64,000 nt of DNA. Source: Anseranas semipalmata (lineage: Eukaryota > Chordata > Aves > Anseriformes > Anseranatidae). The notes below the pieces were generated by a model. It did no database searches and was not told where the DNA came from. It was given only the letters and a program-made list of their open reading frames with translations. The translations under genes were made by a program, and so were the position numbers. Positions within the stretch are counted from its first letter, which is position 1; the number at the start of each line of letters is the position of its first letter. This document shows, in pieces, positions 14,439 through 28,291 of the stretch. The DNA is taken from NCBI GenBank assembly GCA_013399115.1, contig VXAA01001406.1:194525-258524 (forward strand). Reading direction: 5' to 3'.

Positions 14439-15132
14439 AGGAAGGTGGAGGAGCTGGAGCCTGATGGTGGAAGTGGAGTGAGCCATAGAAATGTGAGAGA
14501 CACATGATGATGCAGAGGAAGAGGTTGTTTTGGGGGCTGAGGTCTGACACAGTTTAACGAGGGATAATTCCTGTATCCAGAATTTCAGCAGCTGCAAGCT
14601 CCTTCTGTGGCTGAGTGCCTTCCAGCTCCAGACAGCCACAAGCAACAATAGCTCAGGCTCCTTTCACAGCTCTTAGCCATGTGCCGTGCACACACCCAGG
14701 TGGCTCCACGAAAACTAGTGGTCCCACCACAGACATCCGAGATTTAATCCCACGTGTTCAATTCATGAACCTTAGGGCATATGTTGTTTACTTATCTGCA
14801 GCCCTTCTGCATTCAGCTGGCTATTTGCTGTGTGCGTGCTCTTTACCTGCCAGGAATCCAAAGCCTTCAGTGGCGTGCCAGCATCTGGGCAATTCCTGCC
14901 AAGCTGGAGCTGCCCCTGGCTCTGCTGTGATATCCTGTCTGAACAGCTGCCAGAGCTCTGGTCTTCGCATCCTCTTGATCCATCTGAATTCACAATATTA
15001 GTTCAAGGGTGAGCTGAGGGCACGTCATTTTGGGCCTGTTTGAAAAGGTCTGTGTGCTTCCTATACAATATATGATTCTTTTAGTTTCATCCACCAAGTA
15101 TTAGTGGCCTTTATGTGACAGCATAAGGATGG

Positions 15133-15188
15133 CTTGAGAAAGCCATCCTAATTTAACTTGAGAAAGCCATCCTAATTTAACTTGAGAA
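15133..15188 (+). repeat. 24-bp tandem duplication, 2.3 copies
   Basis: The unit starting cttgagaaagccatcc is repeated exactly (15133-15156 and 15157-15180), with a third partial copy to about 15188. The perfect identity suggests a recent slippage event that may vary in copy number. Confidence 0.9.
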
Positions 15189-16769
15189 GTAAGTTCATAA
15201 CAGACGAGCTCTGGCAAAACTCACCGCAGTAGTCCAAGGCTACTACTCCAGCAATTGCCTTTGCTCTTGACTGCTTTCTTTTTTTTTTTTTTCAGTAGGA
15301 AAAAAAACATGGTGGGGGATTATTTTATCCCCTCCATGAAAAGGGACATAATCTCCATCCAGACAGTTATTCTGATGTGTATTTCTTTCTCTCCAGTTTA
15401 GCTTTGGTTGCTTTCAATAATTCAACTTACTGAAAAGCAAAGATACACATTTATTCTATAAGACAAGGTTCATAGGCACTATATATTCAAATTTATGGAC
15501 CGTTCCATTTTTGCTCTCTGGGAAGTCCCTAACAGAAATACATTTGTGTCATGAAGTGCATGAGCACCCAATGCAGCAAGGCTCACGGGACTAAATGCAC
15601 AAACTCTGCAGGTTTGATCTGTACAAAATTCCTGGTAGGAATTTCTTTGGGTTTTCTTCCTGTCAGACAGCCTGGGCAGAGCTGTACCTCTGTAGTAGGT
15701 GGGCTACTGGACATGTGGGACACAAGCTCTGGGCAGAAAGAAAGGACACACTGGGGAGGACGTGGAAGTATGGAACTCTTAAAACTGAGATATCTAAGCT
15801 AGGTCCTTATGTGTGTGCTCTTAGGAAGCCTCCAGAGCATAATTTAGCATGCCAATATTCAATGCATTTGTTACAGAATTGCCTACCTGGACAGTACTCC
15901 ATCTGGGTGTCTACATGAGGAAACTGTATCAAGTTTTTCATTAGCTAATTATATGAAGGTAATGAGAAAAAATATACTGTGTAGGCAAGTACTTAGACAA
16001 ATCTTTATCTATACTTAAATTAGCCACCAATATTCTGCAATAATGATATCTACATAACCTTTTATGTGGGTACAAAATCTCTTTAAGTTATATGAGAATA
16101 GCTTTCCCTTGCAAACATATCACGAGTTTCCTGTTGCAGTGTAGATGAGTTGCTTTGCATGGTCTTCTATTGTCATTGGTTTGACATTTTTTCCTTTTCC
16201 AGGTCCTGAAATCTGCATATTTCCTGATTTAGATTGTAATCTTTGGGGCAAAAATCATATATGGGAGTGTTTGTACAGCAGAATTGGGTCTTGCTTTATG
16301 ACTGTGGTTTGTAAATGTTACCACAATATAAACCGTACATTAATCATTAATTATATTGTTGATAAATTGCTATGTCCTAAGTGGTGGCACTGTCTATTAC
16401 TCTTTGGCTCCTCACACACATGATGTCAAGACATTTCCATAATCAAAACATTTGTCTAAAGTCATAAGCGACCGAAATCTTCCTGGAACAGATGCAGAAA
16501 CAGAGATAGACTTTGCATTGTGAACTTCAGATGCCTAAGGTAACATCCATGTCACAGACTGGTAGATTTTTGTAGAACTTCATAAGGATAAAAATACCAG
16601 TTATTAGCTGAGGTATGTGCATTAAGTCACGTGCATTTATACACAATCTGATGTATCTGAGAATCTCAAAGTGCTTTGCCAACATTATTTGGCTTCCTAT
16701 AATGTACAAAAAATGTTATAATTTCAGTTTAACTCCAGGGTAAACTAGCAAGTTTTGTCAGCACTGTTA

Positions 16770-16770
<1 letters not shown>

Positions 16771-16806
<36 letters not shown>
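16771..16806 (+). repeat. Poly(A) run of 36 bases
   Basis: An uninterrupted run of 36 A. No processed gene copy was recognised just upstream, so it is treated as a simple repeat. A second run of 15 A lies at 16986-17000. Confidence 0.95.
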
Positions 16807-16808
<2 letters not shown>

Positions 16809-17934
16809 AAGTAGGTAAACCTGTCTGCTTGATGTTTGTAAGAAATAAGTAAATGCTGGACTCCACAAATTGGTGCAGATATATGCCAATCTCTTGTGAT
16901 AGCTAATGACTAAAGCATTGAGTTCACTGTTATTTGACCTGAATTGATTTGATTATTAAGGTCATGCTGGAAATCTGTGTAAAAGAAAAAAAAAAAAAAA
17001 GGAAAGAAATGAAAAAAAGAATTCTGAATTATACCTACTTGTGGTGTGATCCGTAACAGCATTTAAATGCATAAAGACCAATTTAAGACAATTTCACAAC
17101 TATCTGAGGCAAATGACTGAAAGCTTATCCAAACTGCCGAGGGATTAAGACACTCATCTTGGACTAAGGCGCTGTTTCACTCTATCTATAGGATAGATTA
17201 GCAATGCAAAATATCTAACCAACCATGGCCTAGGAGACACAGATCATCCGCTCCTTCTTGAGCCCCCAAACACAGTGCTGCATCCTGTGAGTCCCTCTTG
17301 TCCTGTCTTCCCTAGCCACATGAGTTTTGTAGTGCTGGTTCCTTAACCTCAACAGGAGGATCAAAGGTGTCCACCAGGAATGCCCTGTGCCTGGTGACTG
17401 GCTGTCCTGCAGAAAGGGAGCCCCAGGTTCAATGGCCCTGAGGCTGAGGAGGGCCAGAAAGTGACTGTGCAAGAGGCAGCTGCTGGAATGGGCTGTTCTT
17501 CCACCTCATATGTTTGTGTTCAAGTGTATGACTGAGATGTTGAAGTTCAAGAGCCAGTTTCTGGTTCTGTCTCACAAAAGAGCCTACCTCCATAGCTGAG
17601 TTAAGCTACTAACCTAAGAGTCAGAACTTCAGACACATCCCTTTCTTCATGGTTTCCTGTTGCCTGGCTCAGTGCTCTGAATACTGGGATGCCTGTTGCC
17701 AACCTCAGTTTTAAACATCTGCCCCTGTTTACTTGTTGTGTGGGACACCTAACTCAGAACCAGGGGTTCCCTTCCCAGAGGTGGGCACACACATTTTAGG
17801 CACCGGGCATTTTAGAGGGTCTTCTGAGATTCCTCAGAAGTGCCATATTTCAGGTATCTAAATTCCTGCTTTGATACAGGTCATCTAGAAAGGACTTTAA
17901 TACAGTGAGAAGATGCAGCACTTTAATCATCAGG

Positions 17935-18128
17935 GAAAGCAAGAAGTAGCTGTGGAAGAGATGGTTGGACTAGTGATCAGGGACTCAGAAGACCTTGATT
18001 TATGTTATTACTTCTTGCACAGTAAAGCTGTAGGCAAATCATGTCTCAGTGTCTCTGCTCCTCCTCTGCAAAAGGAGGAAGACTACTGGTGTGTCCCACA
18101 AACATGCTGTGAGGATGAACTGTGAAGT
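17935..18128 (+). repeat. MIR-like SINE relic, forward orientation
   Basis: The order of blocks matches a forward MIR: a tRNA-like head ('ggttggactagtgatcaggg', 'ctcagaagacc'), then a 'gtaggcaaatcatgtctcagtgtctc' region corresponding to the gggcaagtcactta/cctctctgtgcctcag part, then 'ctctgcaaaaggagga' and 'tgctgtgaggatgaa'. It explains the 70-codon open frame here, which is not a gene. Confidence 0.6.
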
Positions 18129-19574
18129 GTGAAGGATGGGAACAAAGATCAAAGACAGAAGTGGTAGTCTGAGTGATTATAATTCCAGTTATAAGATCTA
18201 CTCACACACATAGGAAGAAATTACTGTGAACAAGCCCCACCTTGTATAAGGCTTCTTAATTTGTCCAGGCATCATCATATTGCAGCAGTTTATCTGCTTC
18301 TGGGGACACACTTGGCAAAATCAGGAATAAATTCTTTGAGCTTTACAGGGGACAAGGATCCCCACTCTGGAGCTGTGCCTGTCTGACCTTTTCCTTCCTG
18401 ACTGTCATGGTCATCTGCAACTCTCTGTGTCCCAGTAACACTACGTGTCTTCATATGTAAACTACAGCTCTGACTCACTGAGGCTGCCTCCACATCAGGT
18501 GTCTCTAGAGCAGAGAGGCTAGATATAGCTATTTCACGGGCAATGTGAAAATGTTGATCAGCAGAACATTAGGATATGTGTGAATGTTTGATTTCTTTTC
18601 CACTCTTATCAGGCACATGATTCCACGTCTCTTGAAATCAAGGTGTAAGAGTAATTCCATTGTTTATTCATTATTAGAAATAACCCTCATCATTCAGTAG
18701 ATGTGTTGACGTTTATCAGAACAAGTCAAGTGTGGCCATGTGTCCAGAATGGTTTATAGCCTAAGTGCTAGACATTAGACAACCAGTGAAAGAAATGAAG
18801 TAAATGGAGGGAGGGGAGAGGTAGGACAAAGGTGACATTTTTCAGCTGAGCTTCTAGAGAATGTGAATATCTGAGTACTTTTCTTCCATTTTAAAAGCTT
18901 GCATTTCGTAGATAATATTACAGAAACAAGATTCTGGAAGAGGTCTGGAAGGAGAGATTGCAGTCTTGGTAAGTAGGGAGAAGGGGAGGTGTTTCATGAA
19001 GGGGCTGGAAAAGAAAACACAAAGGTGAGAACAGCAGAAGCTTTTCACCAGTGAAACTTCATTTGCAGCAAGCAAGCTACCAACTGGCCGTTGCTATTCA
19101 TTTAGAGGAAACTACAGAACTTTTCTTTAATCACAGTCATCCATTTTATAGGGGTATCTTAAATTCACGTGGTTATCATATGCTGCTAATGTGCTAGAAG
19201 ATAATTAACCAACTTTAATGAACCTTGGCACAATCAAGTATTCTCTTCCAAGATTCAGCTGGGTAAAGGTCACTGATTCTGAAAAATTAACTGCTTGATC
19301 TAATAAGACCCTGCATCGCCTCTCACTTTGAACCTGAACTTAAGTGACCCTCAGATATTATTTATCTATCTGTCATGTAAGAGCAAGTCTATCCTGCCAT
19401 TTCATTTAAGCTATTTTGCAGCATCATTTTCAACACAGAAGTCACCTTATTCCTCACAATAAGTCTTAAAAATATCCTCTCTTTCTGCTCCCACAAAATC
19501 AAAACATTTAGCATTGAAGTCCTGTAAGAATAAGGTGTTTTATCTTCTTATTATGGGAAATCACAGTGACATTA

Positions 19575-19599
19575 CAGCAGCAGCAGAGCAGCAGCAGCA
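19575..19599 (+). repeat. Short CAG-rich repeat
   Basis: Two blocks of cagcag(cag) separated by one extra 'ag' make about 25 bases. It is non-coding here. Confidence 0.8.
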
Positions 19600-19686
19600 T
19601 GCTGGGTGTCCAATAGAAAATTCATAAGGGAAAATTCCTACCACTGTGGAGGCTGGAATACACCCAAAAGCAGTGTGTTATGCCGT

Positions 19687-19735
19687 GCAATCTGATTTTG
19701 CATGCAATCTGATTTTACATGCAATCTGACTCCAG
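19687..19735 (+). repeat. 17-bp tandem repeat, nearly 3 copies
   Basis: gcaatctgattttgcat and gcaatctgattttacat, followed by a diverged partial copy (gcaatctgactccag). One substitution separates the first two units. Confidence 0.85.
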
Positions 19736-22700
19736 CCAGTACAGAGAGATAGGATTGCATGGAAAAAGTCTATGGTTTAAAAACATTCATGTGTACAAAT
19801 TAACAGAGGGTGTTAGGGCACTTGAAAGTGGGAGTTTTAAGCATAGTTGGAATGAAAGGGATGAAGCATATGATTAGTACATTAGTGGGAAGAAACTGGA
19901 AGACCAGAATAACATAGACACAAAGCAAGTGCATGAGAAAAGAGAAGCCTAGGATTAGGTGTATAGGAGTATCATGGGTTAGCCCGATCTTTAAAGATGT
20001 TCAGACTTGAATTCTTCATATGAGCTACTGGTGGACAGCCCAGGCTTGTTTGATACATAGCGAGGTGGAAACCCTGATTCTCTCTGCTGGTCCCTGACAA
20101 GAGCCCTGAAACCCAGCCATGCACAGCAGGTCTGTGAGGCCCACAGTCATCAGCATAACCCTATTTGAACTAGGGGTGCATTTTTGCTGGCTTAGTTGCA
20201 GCGTGTAGCTCAGTTTCCAAGTCATACAATAGTTATCCCAGCTAGCGTGTATCACTGTCCCTTTAAGGGAAGCAATATCAGCAACCCCAAATATGTCAGC
20301 CCCCACTCCTATAAATAACAGAAGAATCACTTGGAGATTGCATAGCTTCCTTTATATTTAACTAGTTGCCATAGCATCTCTACTGTAAAACTATGATAGA
20401 TACAGCTGCCTAATGGGTCTCTAAGCTCTGTCAATCGTGTTTCTCTCTCTGCCTGGAGAAAAGTAGGAGGCTAAGCTTCAAAGAATTTTCTTGGAGCATA
20501 GCTATGACTATCTGATAATGTCTCGTGCCTTTTTAGAAAGTCTTTAAGTCAGAAAAATACCAGCTTATGAAAACTAGGAATGAAGAATTGAAGTACATGT
20601 TCAGACAACCTCTGCTCGGCCTAGCTTGTGCAGCCCCTGCCACGCGAATAGCTCCCATCCCCTCAGATGCCTTTGAACCATGCAGGGGGATGTGGTTGCA
20701 CTTGCCTTGCAGCCACATTCCTGGCGCACCTCACCCCAAGAACAGCAGATCTCTTACATTTGATAAGCTCTTTGCCTCTCTTTTATAGTCTGTTCGTCTT
20801 TATGCACTTGACGCAATCTAACCCTACACTCACCTGTCATTAAACTTGTCATGCACAGACAGCTACCAGGTAGCTGTTGACATCCTTATTTATACCACTG
20901 AGGTGTTTAGGACCTCTTGAAGATACAAAGACTCACAAAGCCCTCCTTTGATTAAATGAGGGTCCTGTCAAGGAATTTGCTCCCCCACCCCCAGGTGGGA
21001 ATGGTCCATCTGGATGATCTTTTAACACAAGTCACAGCTCTGTTGAAAGGCTGTGACAAATCCTTCTGGCTAATCACACCATGCACAGGGAAGGTAGCTG
21101 GAAGATTTGCACCTAGCTCCAGTGCTATTGACAGGGAAGGTTGACTGTTAATGTTTTGCAGAAATAAATCCTTTATTGCCAATTTTTAGAAGTGGGAGTA
21201 GACCTGAAGTGTGCTTGAAGGGCATCAAATACCAATAGACAGCTTTAACTTTGCATTAACAATGTTTGCTTTCAGTGCATGTAAGATCTGTCAATGAATT
21301 TATGAACCTCCCTGATGTGAGAGCTGGCCAAGGATCATGCCTCCCACTCTACAAGTATTAAAATGAGGCAGAAAGTTGAGCTAGGAGATGTTAAATCATC
21401 AAAGCTTCATCCATGTGGTGTGAAGATTAGAATAATGGGGGGATCTCAGAATTAGATTTACACATTAATTCTAACTAATATGGTTTGAGGTCATAAAGAT
21501 TCTTCGTCTGCTGTTTTTTTTTTTTATGAAGAGACATAATCCCCAATAAGTCTAAGCCAAACCATTCTCAGCACTGTTGTCTGGAAAGGAGTGTTTAATC
21601 ATTTGCCTCTTAGAAGTAAGCATCCTTTTCTTTTTACATTAAAAAAAAAAAAAAATCTTTGGATGGGTTTCATGCTTTAAAAGGCTTGTAAATACAAAAG
21701 AGGATGTGTACCTCTCCTGATTACAGTCCTTCACTATTTTAGACTTCACCCTGCTTTAGAAGTAATTGCTTTTAAACTGTATGAATAGTAGTTTGGGCTT
21801 CTTCTGTATTATGTCAGTGAGCACTTTGGAAGCTCTGTCAGCTAAAGAAATTATAAGCAAAACCAACTGTTCAGAACAATAAAAATAGCCTCTTGCTCTG
21901 CCTCTGTGTTTCCATCACCTGGCTGCTTGCTGGAGGCCTCTTTATTATGAGTCACTGTGATCAGAACAGTTTGCTCAGCTGGATTATCTACCAGAGCTCA
22001 GGCTGTGTTATGAGCAAGCTAAGTTATAAATGAAGTTATAGGCAATGTGATGCAACCCAATATTTGCATACCACTGAGGTATATGCTCTATAAATACATA
22101 AATACAAACAGACATGATGTTTTCCTTGTGGTCACATTGGTTATTTACTATAGTAGCTGTCAGTCTCTTGAAAAATTAAGATATCAAGTAAGTTTAGAAA
22201 TGGCTTGTATTTATTTGTCTGTCAAGTGTGTAGGTAATATTGAGAAGTACCTACCATTAAAGGGCACTAACCAGCATTGTCTTTTCAAAGCTAAGTCTGC
22301 TAGATGACAGCAATACCCCTCCCAAGCTGTTCTCCTGATGTTTCAATTCTTCATTGGTACATAAGAGAACATTCAGGAGCTGTTATTTGTTTTCCAGATT
22401 TTGTGGGCACCTAATGAAAAACGGCAGCAAAACTAAGATGATCATATGGAAATTGCTATTATTTCAAATATGAGCACCTTTTCAGTAAATATATGTTTGA
22501 GGTTAGTGGAAAAAAAAAAAAAAAAAGAGCCAGGCCTCCTCCTGAGTTTTTTTCTCTGGTCTGCTGCTAATGCCAAGCATCCTTGGACAAAACCCCTTGC
22601 TAGCCTCCTTGGGTGAGCTCCTGTAAGCAGAGCCCTGTGTTTATATCTCCAGCCACCAAGGGTGCATCTCAGAGACACAGGTTAAGTTAGTCCTGATTTG

Positions 22701-22875
22701 TCTGAAGGCAAGATTGTCTGAAGAAAAGGGCTGGACAAATGCAGTGCATTGTTAGAAAAGCAACCTGTGGGTGTGCTCACAACTAAGTATTAATCTTCTT
22801 TGCCGATTCCCCCTTCAACACAACAAAGAAGCAACAAACACTGCAGAATCAGCACTAAAGTCATCCAAGGCAATG

Positions 22876-22899
22876 CTGACCACACTGCAGTGTGGTCAG
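22876..22899. other. Perfect 24-bp palindrome with paired RUNX-type sites
   Basis: The two 12-base halves are exact reverse complements with no spacer, centred on ctgcag. Each arm carries ACCACA/TGTGGT, the core recognised by RUNX factors, in opposite orientation. It can form a cruciform; the regulatory reading is inference. Confidence 0.7.
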
Positions 22900-24051
22900 G
22901 ATTCATGATTTCTTTCGTATTTATCACATTTTGAAGTAGAATCACATTTTAAAGCAATGCGTGGAGTTAGGCAGTGGCTGAAGTACTTCAAATGATTAAA
23001 TTCTGATTGTGTTATTAACAACCTAAAGCACATTTTAATATCATAAAAGTGGACTTAATTTCATTATGGAGTTAATTTTAAGGACCCTCCAGCTACTACC
23101 AGAACTGAAAGTACAGCTGTTTTCTCAGCTATCTTCATGATAACTGGAGCACAATGAGGGGTTCTTTGGTTGCTATAAGCTTTTTATCTGAGATTTTGGT
23201 GTGTATCTGGATGAGGATCGGGCAAAGATGCAGACGTTTTTACTTTTTTTGAAAACTGGATGGGTCCAACTTTTTCAGTCAAACTGGAAAAAATGAAAGT
23301 GAAAAAAAAAAAGCAAAAAAAAATCAGTATTTTGGCTGTTTTGAATTATAACACCTGTTTTCCTCTTTGCTTCTAAGCTAAGCTGCAGAGGTAATGGCCT
23401 GTAGAAATAATTCACTACCACTTTGGATCTGCCCTGGGAAAGATTTAAACTTCTCTTTTCAGAAGGTGTGTGCCAGCGTCTTGTGTTGCTACAGTACAGA
23501 AAGAACTGCATAAGCTTAAGCAGGAGATAAATTGGTTGAGCTAAGATGAAATTCTTCAGCTGGATATTACAGAAGTTAAAGAAAGGAATTGTTGCAATCC
23601 TTCTGCTATCATTATCTATTCATTTATAAACATGGATTCCTCAAAAGTGTCTAACACTTCCCAGCAGCAAAGATTTAAATCCAAGGGAAGATGAAGCCTT
23701 TTATGAGCAAAGTGGGTAAAGAGATTCAGGCAGCAAAATGTCCACAGAAATAACTTTCCAGCCCAGTAGTTGGAACACAAACCCCTCATGAATGAGTGAA
23801 AAGGGAATAAATTTAGGCTTCCTAACATCTCACGGTAGCATCCATCCACAAGCTCTGTTGTGGCTGACAACTGTCTCTCTTCCCTCAGGTTTTCTCCTGT
23901 GCTACTTCATCAGGCCATACACTAATTTCCAAGCTATGATCTTCCATTCATGACACTTGGATCAACACTTTCTGTAAGGATTATCAGATGCAACTGCAAT
24001 GATATAGAAATTAATTATATCTATTATGTTATTATTAACTGTATCTATTAT

Positions 24052-24081
24052 GTATATATAATCATATATATATATATATTT
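24052..24081. repeat. (TA)n microsatellite
   Basis: Alternating TA interrupted once (tcatat), within a longer AT-rich stretch from about 23995. Short open frames on both strands across it are spurious. Confidence 0.85.
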
Positions 24082-24769
24082 ACTCAACAAAGGGGCAAAA
24101 GAAACACAACCAATGCCCTTTGCATTCATACCGCATGTTTGGTCAAAGATCACAGAGCCTACATGATAGAATAACTGGTCTCTATTCATTCCTAGAGAGT
24201 TCAAAGCAGCCCATCTGGAGCAATAAAATTTGTAGGGTTGCTTTGGATTCTGCAGTGGCTTTGTCTCTGTGGCTTCACTTGCTACCAAATTTTAACTTAC
24301 CTCACAAAGCACAGTGGTTTCCTAATAGTAGTGTAAATTACATGTTGTAGCTTTAGAAAGCTTTACAGAGTAGTTTTCACTTTTAGATAACTTTCAGATC
24401 CTCTTTCTCTTCCAAAACAGAGTAAGAAAGGCAATTATCTTCTTCCACTGGAAGCAAGACAGAGCCCTTGATTAAACTAGGCGTGCTCAGGTAGATAGAA
24501 AGAGTTAGCAAAGCCTACCAAGGCCAACTTGATACCTGAACGGATGGCAGTACGTGGGGAGGAGGACTGCTTAGAAGTCTGCAGTGGCAGAGGCTGTGCT
24601 GCTGATACAGGAGTCTGGGAACATGGGAAAAATGTTGAATTTTTTACTACAAATGTGCAGTTTCTAAATGTGAAAGCCACCCATATCTAAGTATCAGTAT
24701 ATCCCTGCACTTCTGTTTCAAAATACTTAATTATTTTTTCCTTCTGTTTCAAAACACCTACACGGCCTC

Positions 24770-24910
24770 CCTCAGCTGCTGTCTGTCTGTGCTGGGCTGG
24801 AGCAGCACGCTCCTATCCCTGCAGCCCGGAGCGGTGGCTCAGACCGAGATAGGACTGGAGCTGCCAGACCTTCCTCAGAGCTCCAGCGCACGGAGCCAGC
24901 AGAGGAGTGT
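24770..24910. promoter_or_regulatory. Short GC-rich patch with seven CpGs
   Basis: About 140 bases are rich in G+C and hold seven CpG dinucleotides (near cacgg, cacgc, cccgg, agcgg, accgag, gcgc, cacgg), between AT-rich flanks. There is no open frame of note and no repeat I recognise. It could be a small regulatory element or just a local composition peak. Confidence 0.25.
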
Positions 24911-27900
24911 CTGGCAGTGACAGCACAGCATTCAGCTGTGCAACACCCCTATCCTCCTAATGCATTTCACACTCAGCAGATTGAATTGCTTTGGTCTTCT
25001 CATTTATTTTTCTTCCAGCAAACAAAACAACTTTTTCCGTCCTTTTCCTTGACAAAGACTTTTGCCATATGCTCCAAATCAATTGCAACCTTTCTGATGC
25101 TTTGTTACCGCCCACATCTTGGGTTGTGTTCAAGAAAATGGCAGCTTAAGAATTTCTGTTTCTGCTTCAACCAAACTAAAATTGAAACATTCTGTTCACT
25201 AATTCAAGGGTTAATGTGTCTTATCACTCCTCTCTTACTCTGTATATGAGCAGCCTCTTAACTAGAACTGAACCAGTTCCATGCTGTAAATAACATCTAT
25301 CTGACACATTTTTGTCTTTCTGCATGGATAGTTGTCATGAACAGAAAGGAATTTGCTCATATTCATTCACCGATCAGCATTATTTAATGATTTAAGATAT
25401 GCTTCCCTGCTTATCTTTATTTGATTTAATGCTGCACTTCATGCATTTCTGTCCCTTTCAATGTGCTGCCATCAGTTCTTGTGTATGCACAGTCGGCTGG
25501 GCCGGGGGCTGGGCCAGAAGGAAACAAACTCTTCTTTTTTTGGTAGAACTCATTCTGAGCAGGGGCTGCTCCCATGTCTGCTTAGTGAGCTTTGCTATGA
25601 CCCAAGGATGGGGCAGAGGTAGAGGAGCCCTCTGCTTTCACTGGCAATGGGGACTTACATGAGCTTCAGTTTCTGCCTAGTTCTGGAAAGTATCTCTTGG
25701 GCTGTTATTCTAGGAGTTAGTTAGGGTATAAGATGTCCATGTACCATACCACATCCTAGTGAGGATGTATTTATAGCAGCAGTCCTTACAACTGTCCTTA
25801 ATTCAGGAATGGTGACCCACCTATTAACAAAATGCACTGGTAAAAGCACTTTGCTCTGGGAATAATTGGGCCAACCCTAGGATATCTGCTGGCACAGCAC
25901 ATAGTGGCGAGGAATCATGCCCCTTTTCTCCCCATCTGATAAAAGTAAACCCACAGAAATCTGTTGGCTAATTCAGGATCTGATTTATTTGGAGGGAGGG
26001 GAAAAAGAAGGCAAATATTCAGAGCATAAAAACTGCATTACTTAGCTTTAACCCAAGATTTGTATCTCCAGCACCTCACTTCATTCCTTTCCCTTCTTCT
26101 TCAAGAATGCAGGCCACTGGGGAGGTCATCTGTGCCCAGGGGTGACATGAAATGATGCCAGTGTGGTCCTCCACGCTGTGCATCCAGCCTTGGTGTACAA
26201 TAACTCTCGCTTTGTAATCCTCAGCTGAATTGTGTTTTGCAGGTACCTGGCTACTACTTTTCAAACTGGTTTCACCGAAACCTTACAATTCTTTGATATG
26301 TTTTTTTATTTCAGTCCCTGTGGGTAGTCACTAAGTCATTATTCTGGGAATGGAGAGTTGCATTTTTAAGTTCTTTCTCTCTTTGTCTCTCTTTTTTACT
26401 TATTGGATATTTGCTGTAAATTGAATTTGTTTCTATTAGCCCACTTGAATTTGCTGGTGAAAATTGTAATTAAAAGCAAAAGAGAAGGGATGCAAATACA
26501 GAAGAATGAAAGATAAAATCACACCTCTACTGACACAGACACAGTTAAAACAGAATAAGGAAAAGCAGAAAAAAAAAATCCTTTGGATCATCTATTTTAT
26601 TTAATTCAATTAATTAGTTTAGAACCATAAGGTAAATCTCCATTAGAAAGACTGTCGGCATAGCTAACCTATTATAATTATATTCAGGGACAAAACCAAT
26701 TACATATTAAAATGAAAAGCCAAAGAACATTTTTCCTCTACTACTCCAAGTCTGCTTTTGCATTATAAGACCATAAGCAGCCAAAGTAACCTAACTTAGT
26801 TCAATTTACATCATGTGATAGAAAAATGTTTCTGTCACCTTCTAAATCATAGAAGTTTTTTAATGCTCTTAGTACTTGCCTTAGCTAAAATACATAAAAT
26901 GTTTTCCTTATATTAGTCCTCAAAGATACACCATAGGAATGTTATATGACTGCAAAGAGAAGAAAGCAGTTTTGATGGAAAGAAAGGAAAAAGTGAGGCA
27001 TTCACTGGAAAATTTGAGAACAGCTGACTTGGATAAATAACACGTTGGTAGGAGATGAGAATTCTCCCCACCTCTTCTCTTCAGTTCAACACCCATCTTA
27101 TCCTGGTTGATCCCGTGGAGCTAAAACCTATGAAGCAGACTCTGATTATCTTTCCCTTGCTGTCTGGAGTGTTAGGAGTTAATTATTGCTGTTTGTATAG
27201 TACTTTGGCTTCTGGAGACACAGGCCCCATAGGAGTATTACCACTTCAAAGAGACTCAAAAAAATGATGAGCCAAAATGACAGGAGATAGTGGGGTGAAT
27301 CTGCACTCATCTGGGCGAGCAAAGACAGAGATGATTTGGATTCAGTTCAGGTTATTACATTTATAAGGGAGCATTTGTAAGGAAACAAAGCCATTCATGT
27401 TGATTTCAGTCCAGCATTTGTTTCCAATGGCCATTTCCATAAATTTGCAATTGACAGACTGTAAAGCCTAAATATTCAAAGCCAGAACACCTGATTGCAC
27501 AGCTTGAGGTTTAACTCAGTCATGGAGTTCAGTTTCCTAAGTGCTTTGTTCCACAAATGTCTCAAGAATTCACTATGTCCTTAAGGCAATTTACGCCTTG
27601 TAATTGCCAATGGACTGCACAAGCGTAAAGAGGGAGCTACACCGGGGTGGATCATGCTAGCAAATTTCTAGTTTCAGATTTACAAATTCTGGTCCACCCT
27701 GGACGGGTTATAAATATATTGATCAGAGGTGCAAGATCTCGTTTTTTACCAGACAAATATTTATACCGGTAGAAGCTCTAGATAAAGATGCCTGACACTA
27801 AAATAAATTATATTGCTTCTCAAGCCAAAATTAACTGTGTAACATTTTCAGTCCATATATATTTGTGATAAAGTGTAGGGAAAGGTTGCTTGCTTTAACT

Positions 27901-28291
27901 ATACAAAAACAGTGAAAGCTGCAAAACTTTCTAGCACCAAGAAACCTTTGCTCATTGAACCTCCTTTTCCTCAATGCAATGCTTGTTATGCTGCTGAGAT
28001 TTTTTTTCTTCAGTGTAGATAAGGTTTTATCATCCTTCTCTTGAGTGCCAAGTGGAGGGGCAATTGCAATTAACCCTTTGTTGGCTGAAGGCAACTGCAG
28101 GGAGTGGCCCTACACTTTACAGTTTTCATAAGCATCAAAGCTGGAGAAAGAAATGGGTTTCTGCCTGTCCTCTAAGCAATAACAAACATGGAAGAGGAAT
28201 GTTGTTTATTTGGTGCAGCTGGAAAGAATGAAGATGATCTTCTTCCTTTATCCCTTTCAGGAATTCAGATTGCTGTTAGGTAACAAGAAAA

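Larger units (their letters stand above)
11996..17934. other. Intergenic, with a GC-rich stretch at 14.3-15.0 kb
   Basis: Apart from the G-quadruplex, the 24-bp duplication and the A runs, nothing is recognised. Overlapping frames on both strands at 14261-15012 reflect higher G+C, not genes. Around 16600-16720 and 17580-17830 there are faint hints of very old LINE/SINE sequence, too diverged to name. Confidence 0.55.
18129..28291. other. Intergenic, no gene recognised
   Basis: Mostly unique AT-rich DNA containing the small tandem repeats, palindrome, TA repeat and GC patch listed separately. A weak MIR-like hint lies at about 21345-21410. AT-rich stretches at 26390-26480 and 26570-26720 carry several TAAT/ATTA words and could be conserved non-coding elements. 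Confidence 0.55.

Noticed and set aside
14261..15012. Cluster of overlapping frames on both strands as a small gene
   Set aside because: Frames overlap in several registers, as expected from a GC-rich stretch with few stop codons; no domain.
16600..16806. Processed pseudogene ending in the 36-base poly(A)
   Set aside because: The upstream sequence contains no coding similarity; it resembles a very faint old LINE/SINE at most.
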